A model generated the notes under the pieces. That model saw only the letters and a program-made list of their open reading frames with translations, made no database searches and was not told the DNA's origin. The position numbers and the translations under genes are program-made. Shown here one piece after another: positions 51,591 through 62,706 of a stretch of DNA of 64,000 nt (positions within the stretch are counted from its first letter, which is position 1; each line of letters starts with the position of its first letter). Source of the DNA: Alphaproteobacteria bacterium (lineage in GTDB: Bacteria > Pseudomonadota > Alphaproteobacteria > Geminicoccales > Geminicoccaceae); contig JALUAG010000008.1 in assembly GCA_027045875.1 (NCBI GenBank), forward strand, positions 28,375 to 92,374, in the 5' to 3' direction.

Positions 51591-52913
51591 ATGGTGAACC
51601 GACGTCAGACCCTGGGCCTCGCGGCCGGCGCGATCGCTTTCGGTGCGATGCCGCTGCGGCTCTACGCCCAGGAAAACGCGCAGTTCATCCCCTCGCTCGT
51701 GTACCGCACCGGCCCCTACGGCCCCAACGGCGAGCCCTTCGCCAACGGCGCGGCCGACTACTACACCCTCATCAACGAGCGCGATGGCGGCATCAACGGC
51801 GTCGAGATCGTGTTCGAGGAGTGCGACACCCAGTACAACAACGACAAGGGTGTCGAATGCTACGAACGGCTCAAGAACAAGGGGCCGACCGGAGCGGCGG
51901 CGTTCAGCCCGCTTTCGACCGGCATCACCTATGCGCTGATCGAGCGCGCCCGTGCCGACAAGATCCCCATCTTCTCCATGGGCTACGGCCGTACCGACGC
52001 CTCCTACGGCCCGGTGTTCCCGCACGTCTTCACGGCCCCCGCCACCTACTGGTCCCAGGCCACCTCGCTGATCCAGTACGTGGCCGCCCAGGAAGGCGGA
52101 CTGGAGGCACTCAAGGGCAAGAAGATCGCCCTCGTCTACCACGATTCCGCCTACGGCAAGGAACCCATCCGCACCCTCGAGGCCCTTTCGGAGATGTTCG
52201 GCTACAAGCTGAGCCTGTTCCCGGTGGCCCACCCGGGCCTCGAGCAGAAGGCCACGTGGCTCAAGGTCGGGCGTCAGGTCCGGCCCGACTGGGTGCTGAT
52301 GTGGGGCTGGGGCGTCATGAACTCCACCGCCATCAAGGAGGCGGCGGCGGTGGGCTTCCCGATGGAGCGCTTCATCGGCAACTGGTGGTCGGGTTCCGAA
52401 AACGACGTGATGCCGGCCGGCGACACCGCGGTGGGCTACAAGTCGGCCAACTTCCACGGCGCCGGCGCCACCTGGCCGGTCCATCAGGACATCTTCAAGC
52501 ACGTCTACGATGCCGGCAAGGGCGCCGGCAAACGCGAGCGGGTCGGCGAGGTGCTGTACAACCGCGGCGTGACCAACGCCATGATCGTCGTGGAGGCGAT
52601 CCGCACGGCGCAGGAGATCCACGGCAACAAGCCGCTGACCGGCTGGCAGGTGCGCGACGGCTTCGAGAACCTGAACCTCTCCGCCGAACGACTGGCCGAG
52701 CTCGGTCTCGCCGACTTCATGCAGCCCATCAGGCTGTCCTGCGAGGATCACGAGGGCGGCGGCTCGGTGTATGTCCAGCAGTGGGACGGCAAGGAGTGGA
52801 AGCGCGTCTCCGACTGGATTCCGCCGATGCGCGACGTGGTCTGGCCGATGATCAAGGAATCGGCGCTGGCCTATGCCAAGGAGAAGGGCATCACGCCGCG
52901 CAGCTGCGCCTGA
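51591..52913 (+). CDS. Periplasmic substrate-binding protein of the Liv-type ABC system
   Basis: A 440-residue type I periplasmic binding protein (Peripla_BP_6 class). The N-terminus VNRRQTLGLAAGAIAFGAMPLRLYAQ is a signal peptide with an RR pair, so Tat export is possible. The mature part contains ADYYTLINERDGGINGVEIVFEECDTQYNNDKGVECYERL, the family pattern. Length is longer than LivJ (about 370), and the binding site has several aromatic residues, so leucine need not be the ligand. The position inside the ligase-flanked cluster suggests an aromatic or organic acid. Confidence 0.88.
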   Translation: MVNRRQTLGLAAGAIAFGAMPLRLYAQENAQFIPSLVYRTGPYGPNGEPFANGAADYYTLINERDGGINGVEIVFEECDTQYNNDKGVECYERLKNKGPTGAAAFSPLSTGITYALIERARADKIPIFSMGYGRTDASYGPVFPHVFTAPATYWSQATSLIQYVAAQEGGLEALKGKKIALVYHDSAYGKEPIRTLEALSEMFGYKLSLFPVAHPGLEQKATWLKVGRQVRPDWVLMWGWGVMNSTAIKEAAAVGFPMERFIGNWWSGSENDVMPAGDTAVGYKSANFHGAGATWPVHQDIFKHVYDAGKGAGKRERVGEVLYNRGVTNAMIVVEAIRTAQEIHGNKPLTGWQVRDGFENLNLSAERLAELGLADFMQPIRLSCEDHEGGGSVYVQQWDGKEWKRVSDWIPPMRDVVWPMIKESALAYAKEKGITPRSCA

Positions 52914-52939
52914 CGGGCGAACCGGGAGCGAGACGTCCC

Positions 52940-53788
52940 ATGGGCACGGAGGTTCTCGAGCGGGAGACGGCGGGCGGCCGCACCGCCGCCGAGCCGCTCC
53001 TTTCGGTGAACAACATCGAGGTCGTGTACGACCACGTGATCCTCGTGCTCAAGGGCGTCTCGCTCGAGGTACCCAAGGGCGGGATCGTCACCCTGCTCGG
53101 TGCCAACGGCGCCGGCAAGACGACCACCCTCAAAGCGATCTCGACCCTGCTCGGCAGCGAACGCGGGGAGGTGACCAAGGGATCCGTCACCCTGGCCGGG
53201 GAGACGGTCCATCATCTCACCCCCACCCAGCTCGTGCAGCGCGGGGTGGTCCAGGTGATGGAGGGCCGCCACTGCTTCGAGCATCTGACGGTGGAGGAGA
53301 ACCTCCTCACCGGGGCCTACACGCGGCGGGACGGCGCCGCCGCCATCCGGCGCGATCTCGAGATGGTCTATCACTATTTCCCGCGGTTGCGGGAGCGGCG
53401 CAGGTCGCTCGCCGGCTACACCTCCGGCGGCGAGCAGCAGATGTGCGCCATCGGCCGCGCCCTCATGGCCCGCCCGCGGGTGGTGCTGCTGGACGAGCCG
53501 TCGATGGGCCTCGCCCCGCAGCTCGTGGAGGAGATCTTCGAGATCGTCGCCAGGCTCAACAACGAGGAACACGTCACCTTCCTGCTCGCCGAGCAGAACA
53601 CCAACATCGCGTTGCGTTATGCCCGTTACGGTTACGTGCTCGAAAACGGGCGCGTGGTGCTTGACGGCGATGCCGCAAGCCTGCGAAACAACGAAGATGT
53701 GAAGGAGTTCTATCTCGGCCTGAGCGGCTCGGGTCGCCGGAGCTTTCGGGATATCAAGAGCTACAAGCGCCGAAAACGGTGGCTGTAA
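52940..53788 (+). CDS. livF: Branched-chain-type ABC transporter ATPase (LivF-like)
   Basis: A 282-residue ABC ATPase. Walker A is GANGAGKTT, the signature YTSGGEQQMCAIGRAL, Walker B VVLLDEPSMGLAPQL, and the switch region LLAEQNTNIALRYA (Gln in place of His, usual for LivF). The protein has a basic tail ending SFRDIKSYKRRKRWL that classic LivF lacks. The stop region contains a tandem GGCTGTAA duplication. Confidence 0.92.
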   Translation: MGTEVLERETAGGRTAAEPLLSVNNIEVVYDHVILVLKGVSLEVPKGGIVTLLGANGAGKTTTLKAISTLLGSERGEVTKGSVTLAGETVHHLTPTQLVQRGVVQVMEGRHCFEHLTVEENLLTGAYTRRDGAAAIRRDLEMVYHYFPRLRERRRSLAGYTSGGEQQMCAIGRALMARPRVVLLDEPSMGLAPQLVEEIFEIVARLNNEEHVTFLLAEQNTNIALRYARYGYVLENGRVVLDGDAASLRNNEDVKEFYLGLSGSGRRSFRDIKSYKRRKRWL

Positions 53789-53801
53789 GGCTGTAAGGTA
53801 C

Positions 53802-54701
53802 GTGAATACACGAAACCGGGAGGCGGAGGCCGGCACCGACGGGACGATCGTTCGTCACGGCCCGAGCTTGCAGCGCCTCGCAGCGCTCCTCACCAACCAC
53901 ATCCGGCGGCGCATCGGCGAACGGGCGTTCCACTTCGACGGTCGCCTCGTGGACCCCGGCCTCGGACTGGTACCGCCCCTCGACCTCTCCCTGTTCCGCG
54001 ACCAGCCCTTCCTTCTCGACAAGCTCCGCCAGCCCGAATCGGGCGCCGCCCTCGCCCTCAACAGTTTCGCCCTCTGGCGGCGCGACCCGACCGGCCTCGA
54101 ACTCGCGGGCATCTCCGGCTTTCGGGAGGTCCTGCTCAATCTTCGCTGCCCGACCGGCATCCGTGGCACGCCCCCCCATCTCGATGTGCTGGCCCGCGGG
54201 CGGCGGGCACTGGTGGCGGTGAGCGCCCGCGGCCTCGACTATCTGAGCCGCCACACCGCCCGCGTGGCCCCCGCCTACCTCGAGCTCGAACCGCCCGCGG
54301 GCCTGGGTCCCTGGCTCGACCTCCTGCGCGATCTGGCCGACCGCCGGATGAGTTACCGCTTCCTCAACGCAGCGATGCTCGGCAAGCTCGCCCTGGCCCT
54401 CGGCCGCACCTTTCCCGACCACCGCATCCACCTCTTCCAGATCTTCCTCGAACCGCGCGACGCCGACGCCTTCGAGCCCTTCGCCCGCCATCGCGCCGAA
54501 CTCACGGCCCTTCGCGAACGGGTGCGCGAATCCCGCGTGAGCTTTTCCTTCGACAGTTTCGCCAGCCTCTGGCGGGGCTGGGCCGACCGCGACGAACCGC
54601 CGTGGCTGCGCGAGCTGGTCAGCCAGCTCGAAGCCCGCTACGACATCGCCGTGGCGGCGCGCCCGGCGGTGGGCTTCCCGAGGGCCGTCGCGCAGCGCTG
54701 A
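53802..54701 (+). CDS. Conserved hypothetical protein, possibly PD-(D/E)XK-like fold
   Basis: A 299-residue cytosolic protein with no signal peptide. LRQPESGAALALNSFALWRRDPTGLELAGISGFREVLLNLRCPTGIRGTPPHLDVLARGRRALVAVSAR resembles the core of PGN_0703-like putative nucleases (Asn-Phe, Glu, Cys-Pro, Asp spacing), but the catalytic Lys expected near the last strand reads V-S, so it may be inactive. This is a weak resemblance. A GTG start at 53802 has only AAGG near by. It lies between livF and the second ligase gene and is likely part of the cluster. Confidence 0.6.
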   Translation: MNTRNREAEAGTDGTIVRHGPSLQRLAALLTNHIRRRIGERAFHFDGRLVDPGLGLVPPLDLSLFRDQPFLLDKLRQPESGAALALNSFALWRRDPTGLELAGISGFREVLLNLRCPTGIRGTPPHLDVLARGRRALVAVSARGLDYLSRHTARVAPAYLELEPPAGLGPWLDLLRDLADRRMSYRFLNAAMLGKLALALGRTFPDHRIHLFQIFLEPRDADAFEPFARHRAELTALRERVRESRVSFSFDSFASLWRGWADRDEPPWLRELVSQLEARYDIAVAARPAVGFPRAVAQR

Positions 54702-54733
54702 CGAGGCCTTGCCCAAGCGGAGGAGCTGGCTCC

Positions 54734-55987
54734 ATGCCGGAGAGCGCGGAGACCTACTACGATCGCCAGGAAGTGCGCAGTCCCGCCGAACGGGAAGCGG
54801 CGCTGTTCCACGCCCTGCCGGGCCTGCTGAGGCATGCGCTGGACAACGCCCCCTTCTACCGCACGCATCTCGGTGACATCGACCCGGCCGCCTTCACAAG
54901 CCGCGAGGCCCTCGCCCGGCTGCCGGTGCTGCGCAAGGAGGAATTGCCCGAGCTCCAGGAACGGGACCCGCCCTTCGGCGGTCTCGCGGCCACCCCCTTC
55001 GGCCGTCTCGGCCGGGTGTTCGCCTCGCCGGGGCCGATCTTCGAGCCCCAGGGCAATCGCGGCGACTACTGGCGGATGGCGCGGGCCATGTTCGCCGCCG
55101 GCTTCCGGCGCGGCGATCTCGTGCACAACACCTTCGCCTACCACCTGACACCGGCCGGCTTCATGATCGATTCCGGCGCCCGCGCCCTGCGTTGTCCGGT
55201 CTTCCCGGGCGGCACCGGCCAGACCGAGCTGCAGCTCAAGGCGATTTCGCATCTGCGCCCCGTCGCCTATGCGGGAACGCCCTCCTTTCTCGGCATCCTT
55301 CTCGAACGGGCCGCCGAGACCGGGCTCGCCCCCCTCTCCTTCACCAAGGCCCTGGTCTCCGGCGAGGCCTTCCCGCCCAGCCTCCGCGACCGCTTCGCCG
55401 AAGCGCACGGCATCGACGCCTATCAGTGCTACGCCACCGCCGACGCCGGACTGATCGCCTACGAGAGCCCGGCCCGCGAGGGGCTGATCGTCGACGAGGC
55501 GGTGCTGCTCGAGATCGTTCGCCCGGGCGGCGACCAGCCGCTGGCCGAGGGCGAGGTGGGCGAGGTGGTGGTGACCGTCTTCAACCCGGACTACCCGCTC
55601 ATCCGCTTCGGCACCGGCGATCTCTCGGCCCTCCTGTCGGGCCCCAGCCCCTGCGGGCGCACCAACCTGCGCATCCGCGGCTGGATGGGCCGGGCCGATC
55701 AGACCACCAAGGTGCGCGGCATGTTCGTGCATCCGCGCCAGGTGCACGAGATCGCCGGACGCTTCGCCGCCGTCGTCAAGGCGCGCCTCGAGGTCCGCGA
55801 CGCCGAGGGACGCGACCGCATGGTGCTGTGCTGCGAGACCGCCGAACCCGCCGACGAGAGTCTGCGGACGGCGATCGCCGAGGCCGTGCGGGCGGTCACG
55901 GGGCTGCGGGGAGAGGTGGAGCTGGTGGCGCCCGGCACCCTTCCCAACGACGGCAAGGTGATCGACGACCAGCGCCGGCGCGGCTGA
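54734..55987 (+). CDS. Phenylacetate-CoA-ligase-like protein (PaaK family)
   Basis: A 417-residue ANL protein. The N-terminus RQEVRSPAEREAALFHALPGLLRHALDNAPFYRTHL and PAAFTSREALARLPVLRKEEL are typical of PaaK. GFRRGDLVHNTFAYHLTPAGFM and GRADQTTKVRGMFVHPRQV, with the Asp and Lys of the hinge, are also typical. The Ser/Thr/Gly-rich P-loop expected near 100-110 is replaced by VFASPGPIFEP, so activity is uncertain. Known relatives activate phenylacetate or similar aromatic acids. ATG at 54734 with GGAGGAG upstream. ccmA follows by 2 bp. Confidence 0.82.
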   Translation: MPESAETYYDRQEVRSPAEREAALFHALPGLLRHALDNAPFYRTHLGDIDPAAFTSREALARLPVLRKEELPELQERDPPFGGLAATPFGRLGRVFASPGPIFEPQGNRGDYWRMARAMFAAGFRRGDLVHNTFAYHLTPAGFMIDSGARALRCPVFPGGTGQTELQLKAISHLRPVAYAGTPSFLGILLERAAETGLAPLSFTKALVSGEAFPPSLRDRFAEAHGIDAYQCYATADAGLIAYESPAREGLIVDEAVLLEIVRPGGDQPLAEGEVGEVVVTVFNPDYPLIRFGTGDLSALLSGPSPCGRTNLRIRGWMGRADQTTKVRGMFVHPRQVHEIAGRFAAVVKARLEVRDAEGRDRMVLCCETAEPADESLRTAIAEAVRAVTGLRGEVELVAPGTLPNDGKVIDDQRRRG

Positions 55988-55989
55988 CC

Positions 55990-56607
55990 GTGACCCTGTT
56001 CGAAGCCCGGGGACTGGCCTGCCAGCGGGCCGGGCGGCTCGTCTTCGAGCAGCTCGAATTCGCCCTCGAAGCCGGCGACGCCCTGCTGCTGCGGGGGCCC
56101 AACGGCAGCGGCAAATCGAGCCTGCTGCGGCTGCTGGCCGGCCTGCTGCGGCCGGCCGCCGGCGTGCTCCGCTGGCAGGGCAGACCGTTCGCCGCCCAGG
56201 ACCCCGAGCATCGTGCGCGGCTCCACTTCGTCGGCCACCTCGATGCCGGCAAGGCCAATCTCACGGTGCGCGAGAACCTGGCCTTCCTGGCCGGTCTCGC
56301 GGGGCTGGCCCGGCTCCGGGAATCGGCGCTCGAACGCTTCGATCTCGCCGAGCTCGCCGATCTCCCGGTGCGCTATCTCTCGGCCGGCCAGAAGCGGCGC
56401 CTCGCCCTCGCCCGTCTCGAGGTGGCGCCGCGCCCGCTGTGGCTCCTCGACGAGCCGGCGGTGGGCCTGGATGCCACCAACCGCCGCCGCCTGGAGCGAC
56501 TCATCGCCGCGCATCTGGCGGCGGGCGGACTGTGCATCGTCGCCACCCACGGCGACGTCTCGCTGTCCGGGGCGCTGGTCCTCGATTTCGGCGAGGCGGT
56601 GGCATGA
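55990..56607 (+). CDS. ccmA: Cytochrome c biogenesis ATP-binding protein CcmA
   Basis: A 205-residue small ABC ATPase. Walker A GPNGSGKSS, HFVGHLDAGKANLTVRENL (the FVGHL is CcmA-specific), signature YLSAGQKRRLALARL and Walker B LWLLDEPAVGLD. With CcmB and CcmC it releases haem from CcmE during cytochrome c maturation. The GTG at 55990 lies 2 bp after the ligase-like stop; this boundary may be co-transcribed. Confidence 0.93.
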   Translation: MTLFEARGLACQRAGRLVFEQLEFALEAGDALLLRGPNGSGKSSLLRLLAGLLRPAAGVLRWQGRPFAAQDPEHRARLHFVGHLDAGKANLTVRENLAFLAGLAGLARLRESALERFDLAELADLPVRYLSAGQKRRLALARLEVAPRPLWLLDEPAVGLDATNRRRLERLIAAHLAAGGLCIVATHGDVSLSGALVLDFGEAVA

Positions 56608-57269
56608 GACCGTTCCTCGCCCTGCTCCGCCGGGATCTCGGGCTGGCCTTCCGGCACGGCGCCGAGACCCTCCTCGGGGCCATCTTCTTCACCCTCGCCC
56701 TCTCCCTCTTCCCGCTCGGGGTGGGGGCATCGGCGGACATCCTCGCCCGCATCGGCGCCGGCGTCATCTGGGTCCTGGCACTGTTCGCCGTGCTGCTCAC
56801 CCTGGAACGGCTCTATCAGAGCGACTACGAGGACGGCTCCCTCGAGCTCATGGTGCTGGCGCCCGTTCCACTGGAGCTGCTGGTGTTCGCCAAGTGCCTC
56901 GCCCACTGGCTCACGAGCGGGCTCCTGCTGGTGGCCATGTCGCCGCTCCTGGCGCTGCTGATGGCCCTTCCCGCCGAGGCCTACTGGGTACTGCCGGCGG
57001 CGCTTCTCCTGGGGACCCCGACCCTCACCCTGATCGGCTCCATCGGCGCCGCGCTGCTGGTGGGCAGTCGCCGCGGCAGCGCCCTCACGGCGCTCCTGGT
57101 CTTGCCTCTCTACATCCCCGTGCTCATCTTCGGGGTGAGTGCCGTGGACGGCTATCTCATGGGCCTCGGCGGCGGTGCGCAGATGGGCATTCTGGGGGCG
57201 ATGCTGCTGTTCGCCATGGCGCTCGCGCCACCCGCCACCGCCGCCGCGCTCCGGGTGGCCCTCGAATGA
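56604..57269 (+). CDS. ccmB: Haem exporter/permease CcmB
   Basis: A 221-residue membrane protein with six hydrophobic helices. FLALLRRDLGLAFRHGAETLLGAIFF and LERLYQSDYEDGSLELMVLAPVPLELLVFAKCLAHW are the CcmB pattern. Starts within the ccmA stop (ATGA). Confidence 0.93.
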   Translation: MRPFLALLRRDLGLAFRHGAETLLGAIFFTLALSLFPLGVGASADILARIGAGVIWVLALFAVLLTLERLYQSDYEDGSLELMVLAPVPLELLVFAKCLAHWLTSGLLLVAMSPLLALLMALPAEAYWVLPAALLLGTPTLTLIGSIGAALLVGSRRGSALTALLVLPLYIPVLIFGVSAVDGYLMGLGGGAQMGILGAMLLFAMALAPPATAAALRVALE

Positions 57270-57304
57270 CGGTGCGCGCACCGCCACAGGCGAAGGGACG
57301 CAGC

Positions 57305-58033
57305 ATGCACGGATACGCCAATCCCCTCCGTTTCCAGCGCATCGCCGATGCCGTCCTGCCCTGGGTCGCCGTCGCCCTTCTGGTGCTGACCCCGATCGGC
57401 CTCTACCAGGCGCTGGTGCTGGCCCCGCCCGACTACCAGCAGGGCGAGGCGGCGCGCATCATGTACGTCCACGTGCCGGCGGCCTGGCTCGCCACCTTCA
57501 CCTATGCGCTGATCGCCATCGCCAGCGTCGTGGCCCTCGTCTGGCGGCATCCGCTGGCCGAGGTGGCGGCGCGGGCCGCCGCCCCGGTAGGGGCCGCCTT
57601 CACCGCCATCGCTCTCGTCACCGGCTCGGTCTGGGGCAAGCCCATGTGGGGCACCTGGTGGGTGTGGGATGCGCGGCTCACCTCGGTGCTGATCCTGTTC
57701 TTCCTCTATCTGGGTTACATCGCCCTTCACGACGCCTTCGAAGATCCCGCGAGGGGGGCGCGGGCGGCCTCCATCCTGGCCCTCGTGGGCGCCGTCAACC
57801 TCCCCATCATCAAGTTCTCGGTCGACTGGTGGAACACGCTCCACCAGCCCTCCAGCATCCTGCGTCTGGACGGTCCGACGATCGCGCCCTCGATGCTGTG
57901 GCCGCTGCTGACCATGGTCGTGGTCTTCAAGCTCTATCTGGTGCTGGTGCTGATCCTGCGCATGCGGGGCCAGCTCGCCCAGCGGCAGATCCACAATCTG
58001 CGCGCCCGCGGCGCCGCGGGCGCCGGCGTCTAG
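57305..58033 (+). CDS. ccmC: Haem lyase/transfer protein CcmC
   Basis: A 242-residue membrane protein of six helices. The tryptophan-rich WGTWWVWDARLTSVLILFF binds haem with the flanking histidines in YVHVPAAW and TLHQPSSILR. It loads haem onto CcmE. ATG at 57305 with AAGGGA upstream is preferred; ATG at 57266 gives an ATGA overlap with ccmB and is an alternative. ccmD, ccmE and later genes do not follow. Confidence 0.92.
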   Translation: MHGYANPLRFQRIADAVLPWVAVALLVLTPIGLYQALVLAPPDYQQGEAARIMYVHVPAAWLATFTYALIAIASVVALVWRHPLAEVAARAAAPVGAAFTAIALVTGSVWGKPMWGTWWVWDARLTSVLILFFLYLGYIALHDAFEDPARGARAASILALVGAVNLPIIKFSVDWWNTLHQPSSILRLDGPTIAPSMLWPLLTMVVVFKLYLVLVLILRMRGQLAQRQIHNLRARGAAGAGV

Positions 58034-58063
58034 AGGCGGCCCGCACGGGGCACGGCGCCGCCT

Positions 58064-58092
58064 TTGTGACGGCGCCGCGAATGCGCTATAGG
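58064..58092 (+). promoter_or_regulatory. Predicted promoter of acnA
   Basis: TTGTGA (58064-58069), a 17-bp spacer and TATAGG (58087-58092). It sits in the ccmC-acnA gap. Confidence 0.4.
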
Positions 58093-58139
58093 CCGGGCCG
58101 GCAACGGAGCCGGTGCATGTGAGACGAAGGAGAGCAGCG

Positions 58140-60836
<2,697 letters not shown>

Positions 60837-60981
60837 GGCGGGGGCGCCGGGCGGCGTCGGGGCCGGCCTCCTTCGTCGGCCGAGGGGGTCGGCGGCAACC
60901 GACCGCGGGGACCGGGAGCGGCGCTCGCGGCGGCGGCGCCGGCATGGCGCCGTCCCCTCTATCCCCGGCGGGCCTTCCGTC

Positions 60982-61017
60982 AGATGTCTCAGATGCCGAA
61001 GATGTCTCAGGTGCCGA
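60982..61017. repeat. Tandem 18-bp duplication at the 3' end of flhG
   Basis: Copies at 60982-60999 and 61000-61017 differ at one base (AGATGTCTCAGATGCCGA / AGATGTCTCAGGTGCCGA). The inner copy contains the flhG stop (TCA on the plus strand at 61007-61009) and the outer copy lies just beyond it. Confidence 0.7.
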
Positions 61018-61771
61018 CGGCGCGATCCTCGGTTTCGGTCTCGCTGAGCAGGGCGCTCGCCAGCTCCTCGATGTCGCCGGCCAGGGCGCTGTTGGGAAAG
61101 CGGGCGAGGTAGGGCGTCTGGGCCCGGATCGCCTCACTGCAGCGGGGATCGCGGCGCAGCAGTCCGAGGAGCGGCAGCTCGAGCCCGAGGAAACGGCGGC
61201 AGGCCTTGGCCAGCACCTCGTGGGTCTGACGGCCGGCGGCGCGGTCCTCGACATTGTTCACCACCAGCCCGACCGGCAGACGCCCCGCGCACACCACCTT
61301 GATGAAGGCGTAGGCATCGGTGAGGGCGGTGGGCTCGTCGCTGGTCACCACCGCCACCCGGCCGGCGGTGGCGGCCAGCCGGCGACAGGCCGGATCGAGC
61401 CCGGCGGCGAGATCGACGAGGGCGACGTCGTAGCGACCGGCGAGGCGACGGAATTCCGCGCAGAGGCCGATCATCCGGTCCTCCGGCAGCGTCGCGAGGA
61501 GGCCCGAGCCGGAGCGGCCGACCACGAGGTCCATGCCCGTTTCGGGGTGGTGGACCACCACCTCGGCCAGGGTGGCGTGGCCGCTCACCACGCTGCCCAG
61601 ATCCCCGGCGCCCACGACGCCCAGCTGGATGTCGAGGTTGGCGAGACCGAGATCGCCGTCGAACACCAGCACCGAACGTCCGCGCCGGGCCAGGGCATGT
61701 CCCAGGGTGGCGGCGAGGAAGGTCTTCCCGACGCCGCCCTTGCCCGAAGCGATGGCCAGCATCCGCGTCAT
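61007..61771 (-). CDS. flhG: MinD-like ATPase FlhG (flagellar number regulator)
   Basis: A 254-residue ParA/MinD ATPase. The deviant Walker A SGKGGVGKTFLAATLGHALA is intact, DGDLGLANLDIQLGV is the switch I region, and VALVDLAAGLDP the Walker B. ATGA overlap with flhF and membership in flhA-flhF-flhG support FlhG over MinD. FlhG limits flagellar number and position by acting on FlhF. A C-terminal amphipathic membrane helix, typical of MinD, is not evident. Confidence 0.88.
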   Translation of the reverse strand: MTRMLAIASGKGGVGKTFLAATLGHALARRGRSVLVFDGDLGLANLDIQLGVVGAGDLGSVVSGHATLAEVVVHHPETGMDLVVGRSGSGLLATLPEDRMIGLCAEFRRLAGRYDVALVDLAAGLDPACRRLAATAGRVAVVTSDEPTALTDAYAFIKVVCAGRLPVGLVVNNVEDRAAGRQTHEVLAKACRRFLGLELPLLGLLRRDPRCSEAIRAQTPYLARFPNSALAGDIEELASALLSETETEDRAVGT

Positions 61772-62703
61772 TGGGGGTTCTCCGCGACGGTCCCCGTACC
61801 GCCCAGCAGCAGGCGGGCGAGGGAGGCCGGTGAAAGGGGAAGGAGGCGGCTGCCCACCGCCGGGCCGATGCTCACCCGGCAGGGGCGCAGACCGGCGTCC
61901 ATGGCGGCGAGCAGACCGCCCAGACGCCGGGCCATGTCGAGCTTGCCGACGATCATCCGCCGGACGCCGAGGGCGACGAAGTTGGCGGCGATCTCCCCGC
62001 TGTCGACGGCATCGAGGCCGGCCGGCAGTACCAGCACGGGCTCCTGCCGCAGATGGGAGAGGAGCTCCGCGAGGGCGGCCAGATCGCGTCCGCTGAAGGG
62101 ATTGATGCCGCCCGTATCGACGAGCTCGGGGCCGGCTTCCTCCGGCTCCGGGGCGAGGGAACGGGGGTCGTCGCAGCGCCGGACCGTGAGGCCCAGCGGC
62201 TCGAGCAGGCTCTGCAGCCGGGCCACGCCGCCCGCCCGCCGCGTATCGAGGCTCGCCACCCGCGGCCGCCGCCCCGCCAGCCGGGCCTCGGCCGCGAGCT
62301 TGGCCGCCGCCGCCGTCTTGCCGCCGCCGCAGGGACCGATCAGCGCCAGTCGCTCCGGCAGGCCCTCGGCGACGCCGGCGGCCAGCCCGCCCAGCGCGTC
62401 GGCGAGGGCGAGCTGGGGATCGTCCAGGCCCGTCTCGCGCACCCGCAGCAGCAGCCGCTCGATCAGCGGCCGCGGCACCGCATGGCCGTCGAGCACCTCC
62501 TCGATGCGGGTGGTCACCGCGCTGTGGTCGGGCGTCTCCAGCATGCCGCGCAGGTCCGGGTCGTGGGTCTCCACCGCGGCGGTGACGCGGACGCCGTCCG
62601 CGGTATCGCGGGTGGCGACGACCACCGCGTCGGGCCCGAGCTCCTCCCGCATGCGGGCCAGGGCCTGCTGGCTGGTGGGGGCCTCGAAGACGCGCAGGCG
62701 CAT
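61768..62703 (-). CDS. flhF: Flagellar SRP-like GTPase FlhF
   Basis: A 311-residue SRP-type GTPase, shorter than the usual 380-450 residues because the N-terminal basic B-domain is small. The N-terminus RLRVFEAPTSQQALARMREELGPDAVVV is diagnostic. The NG part has G1 GPCGGGKTAAAAKLA, LDTRRAGGVARLQ, a G3 reading VDTGG in place of DTAG, and G4 as GKLD in place of TKLD. FlhF marks the pole for flagellar assembly. The GTP-site changes suggest altered turnover. Four bp after flhA, ATGA-coupled to flhG. Confidence 0.86.
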   Translation of the reverse strand: MRLRVFEAPTSQQALARMREELGPDAVVVATRDTADGVRVTAAVETHDPDLRGMLETPDHSAVTTRIEEVLDGHAVPRPLIERLLLRVRETGLDDPQLALADALGGLAAGVAEGLPERLALIGPCGGGKTAAAAKLAAEARLAGRRPRVASLDTRRAGGVARLQSLLEPLGLTVRRCDDPRSLAPEPEEAGPELVDTGGINPFSGRDLAALAELLSHLRQEPVLVLPAGLDAVDSGEIAANFVALGVRRMIVGKLDMARRLGGLLAAMDAGLRPCRVSIGPAVGSRLLPLSPASLARLLLGGTGTVAENPQ

Positions 62704-62706
62704 GGC

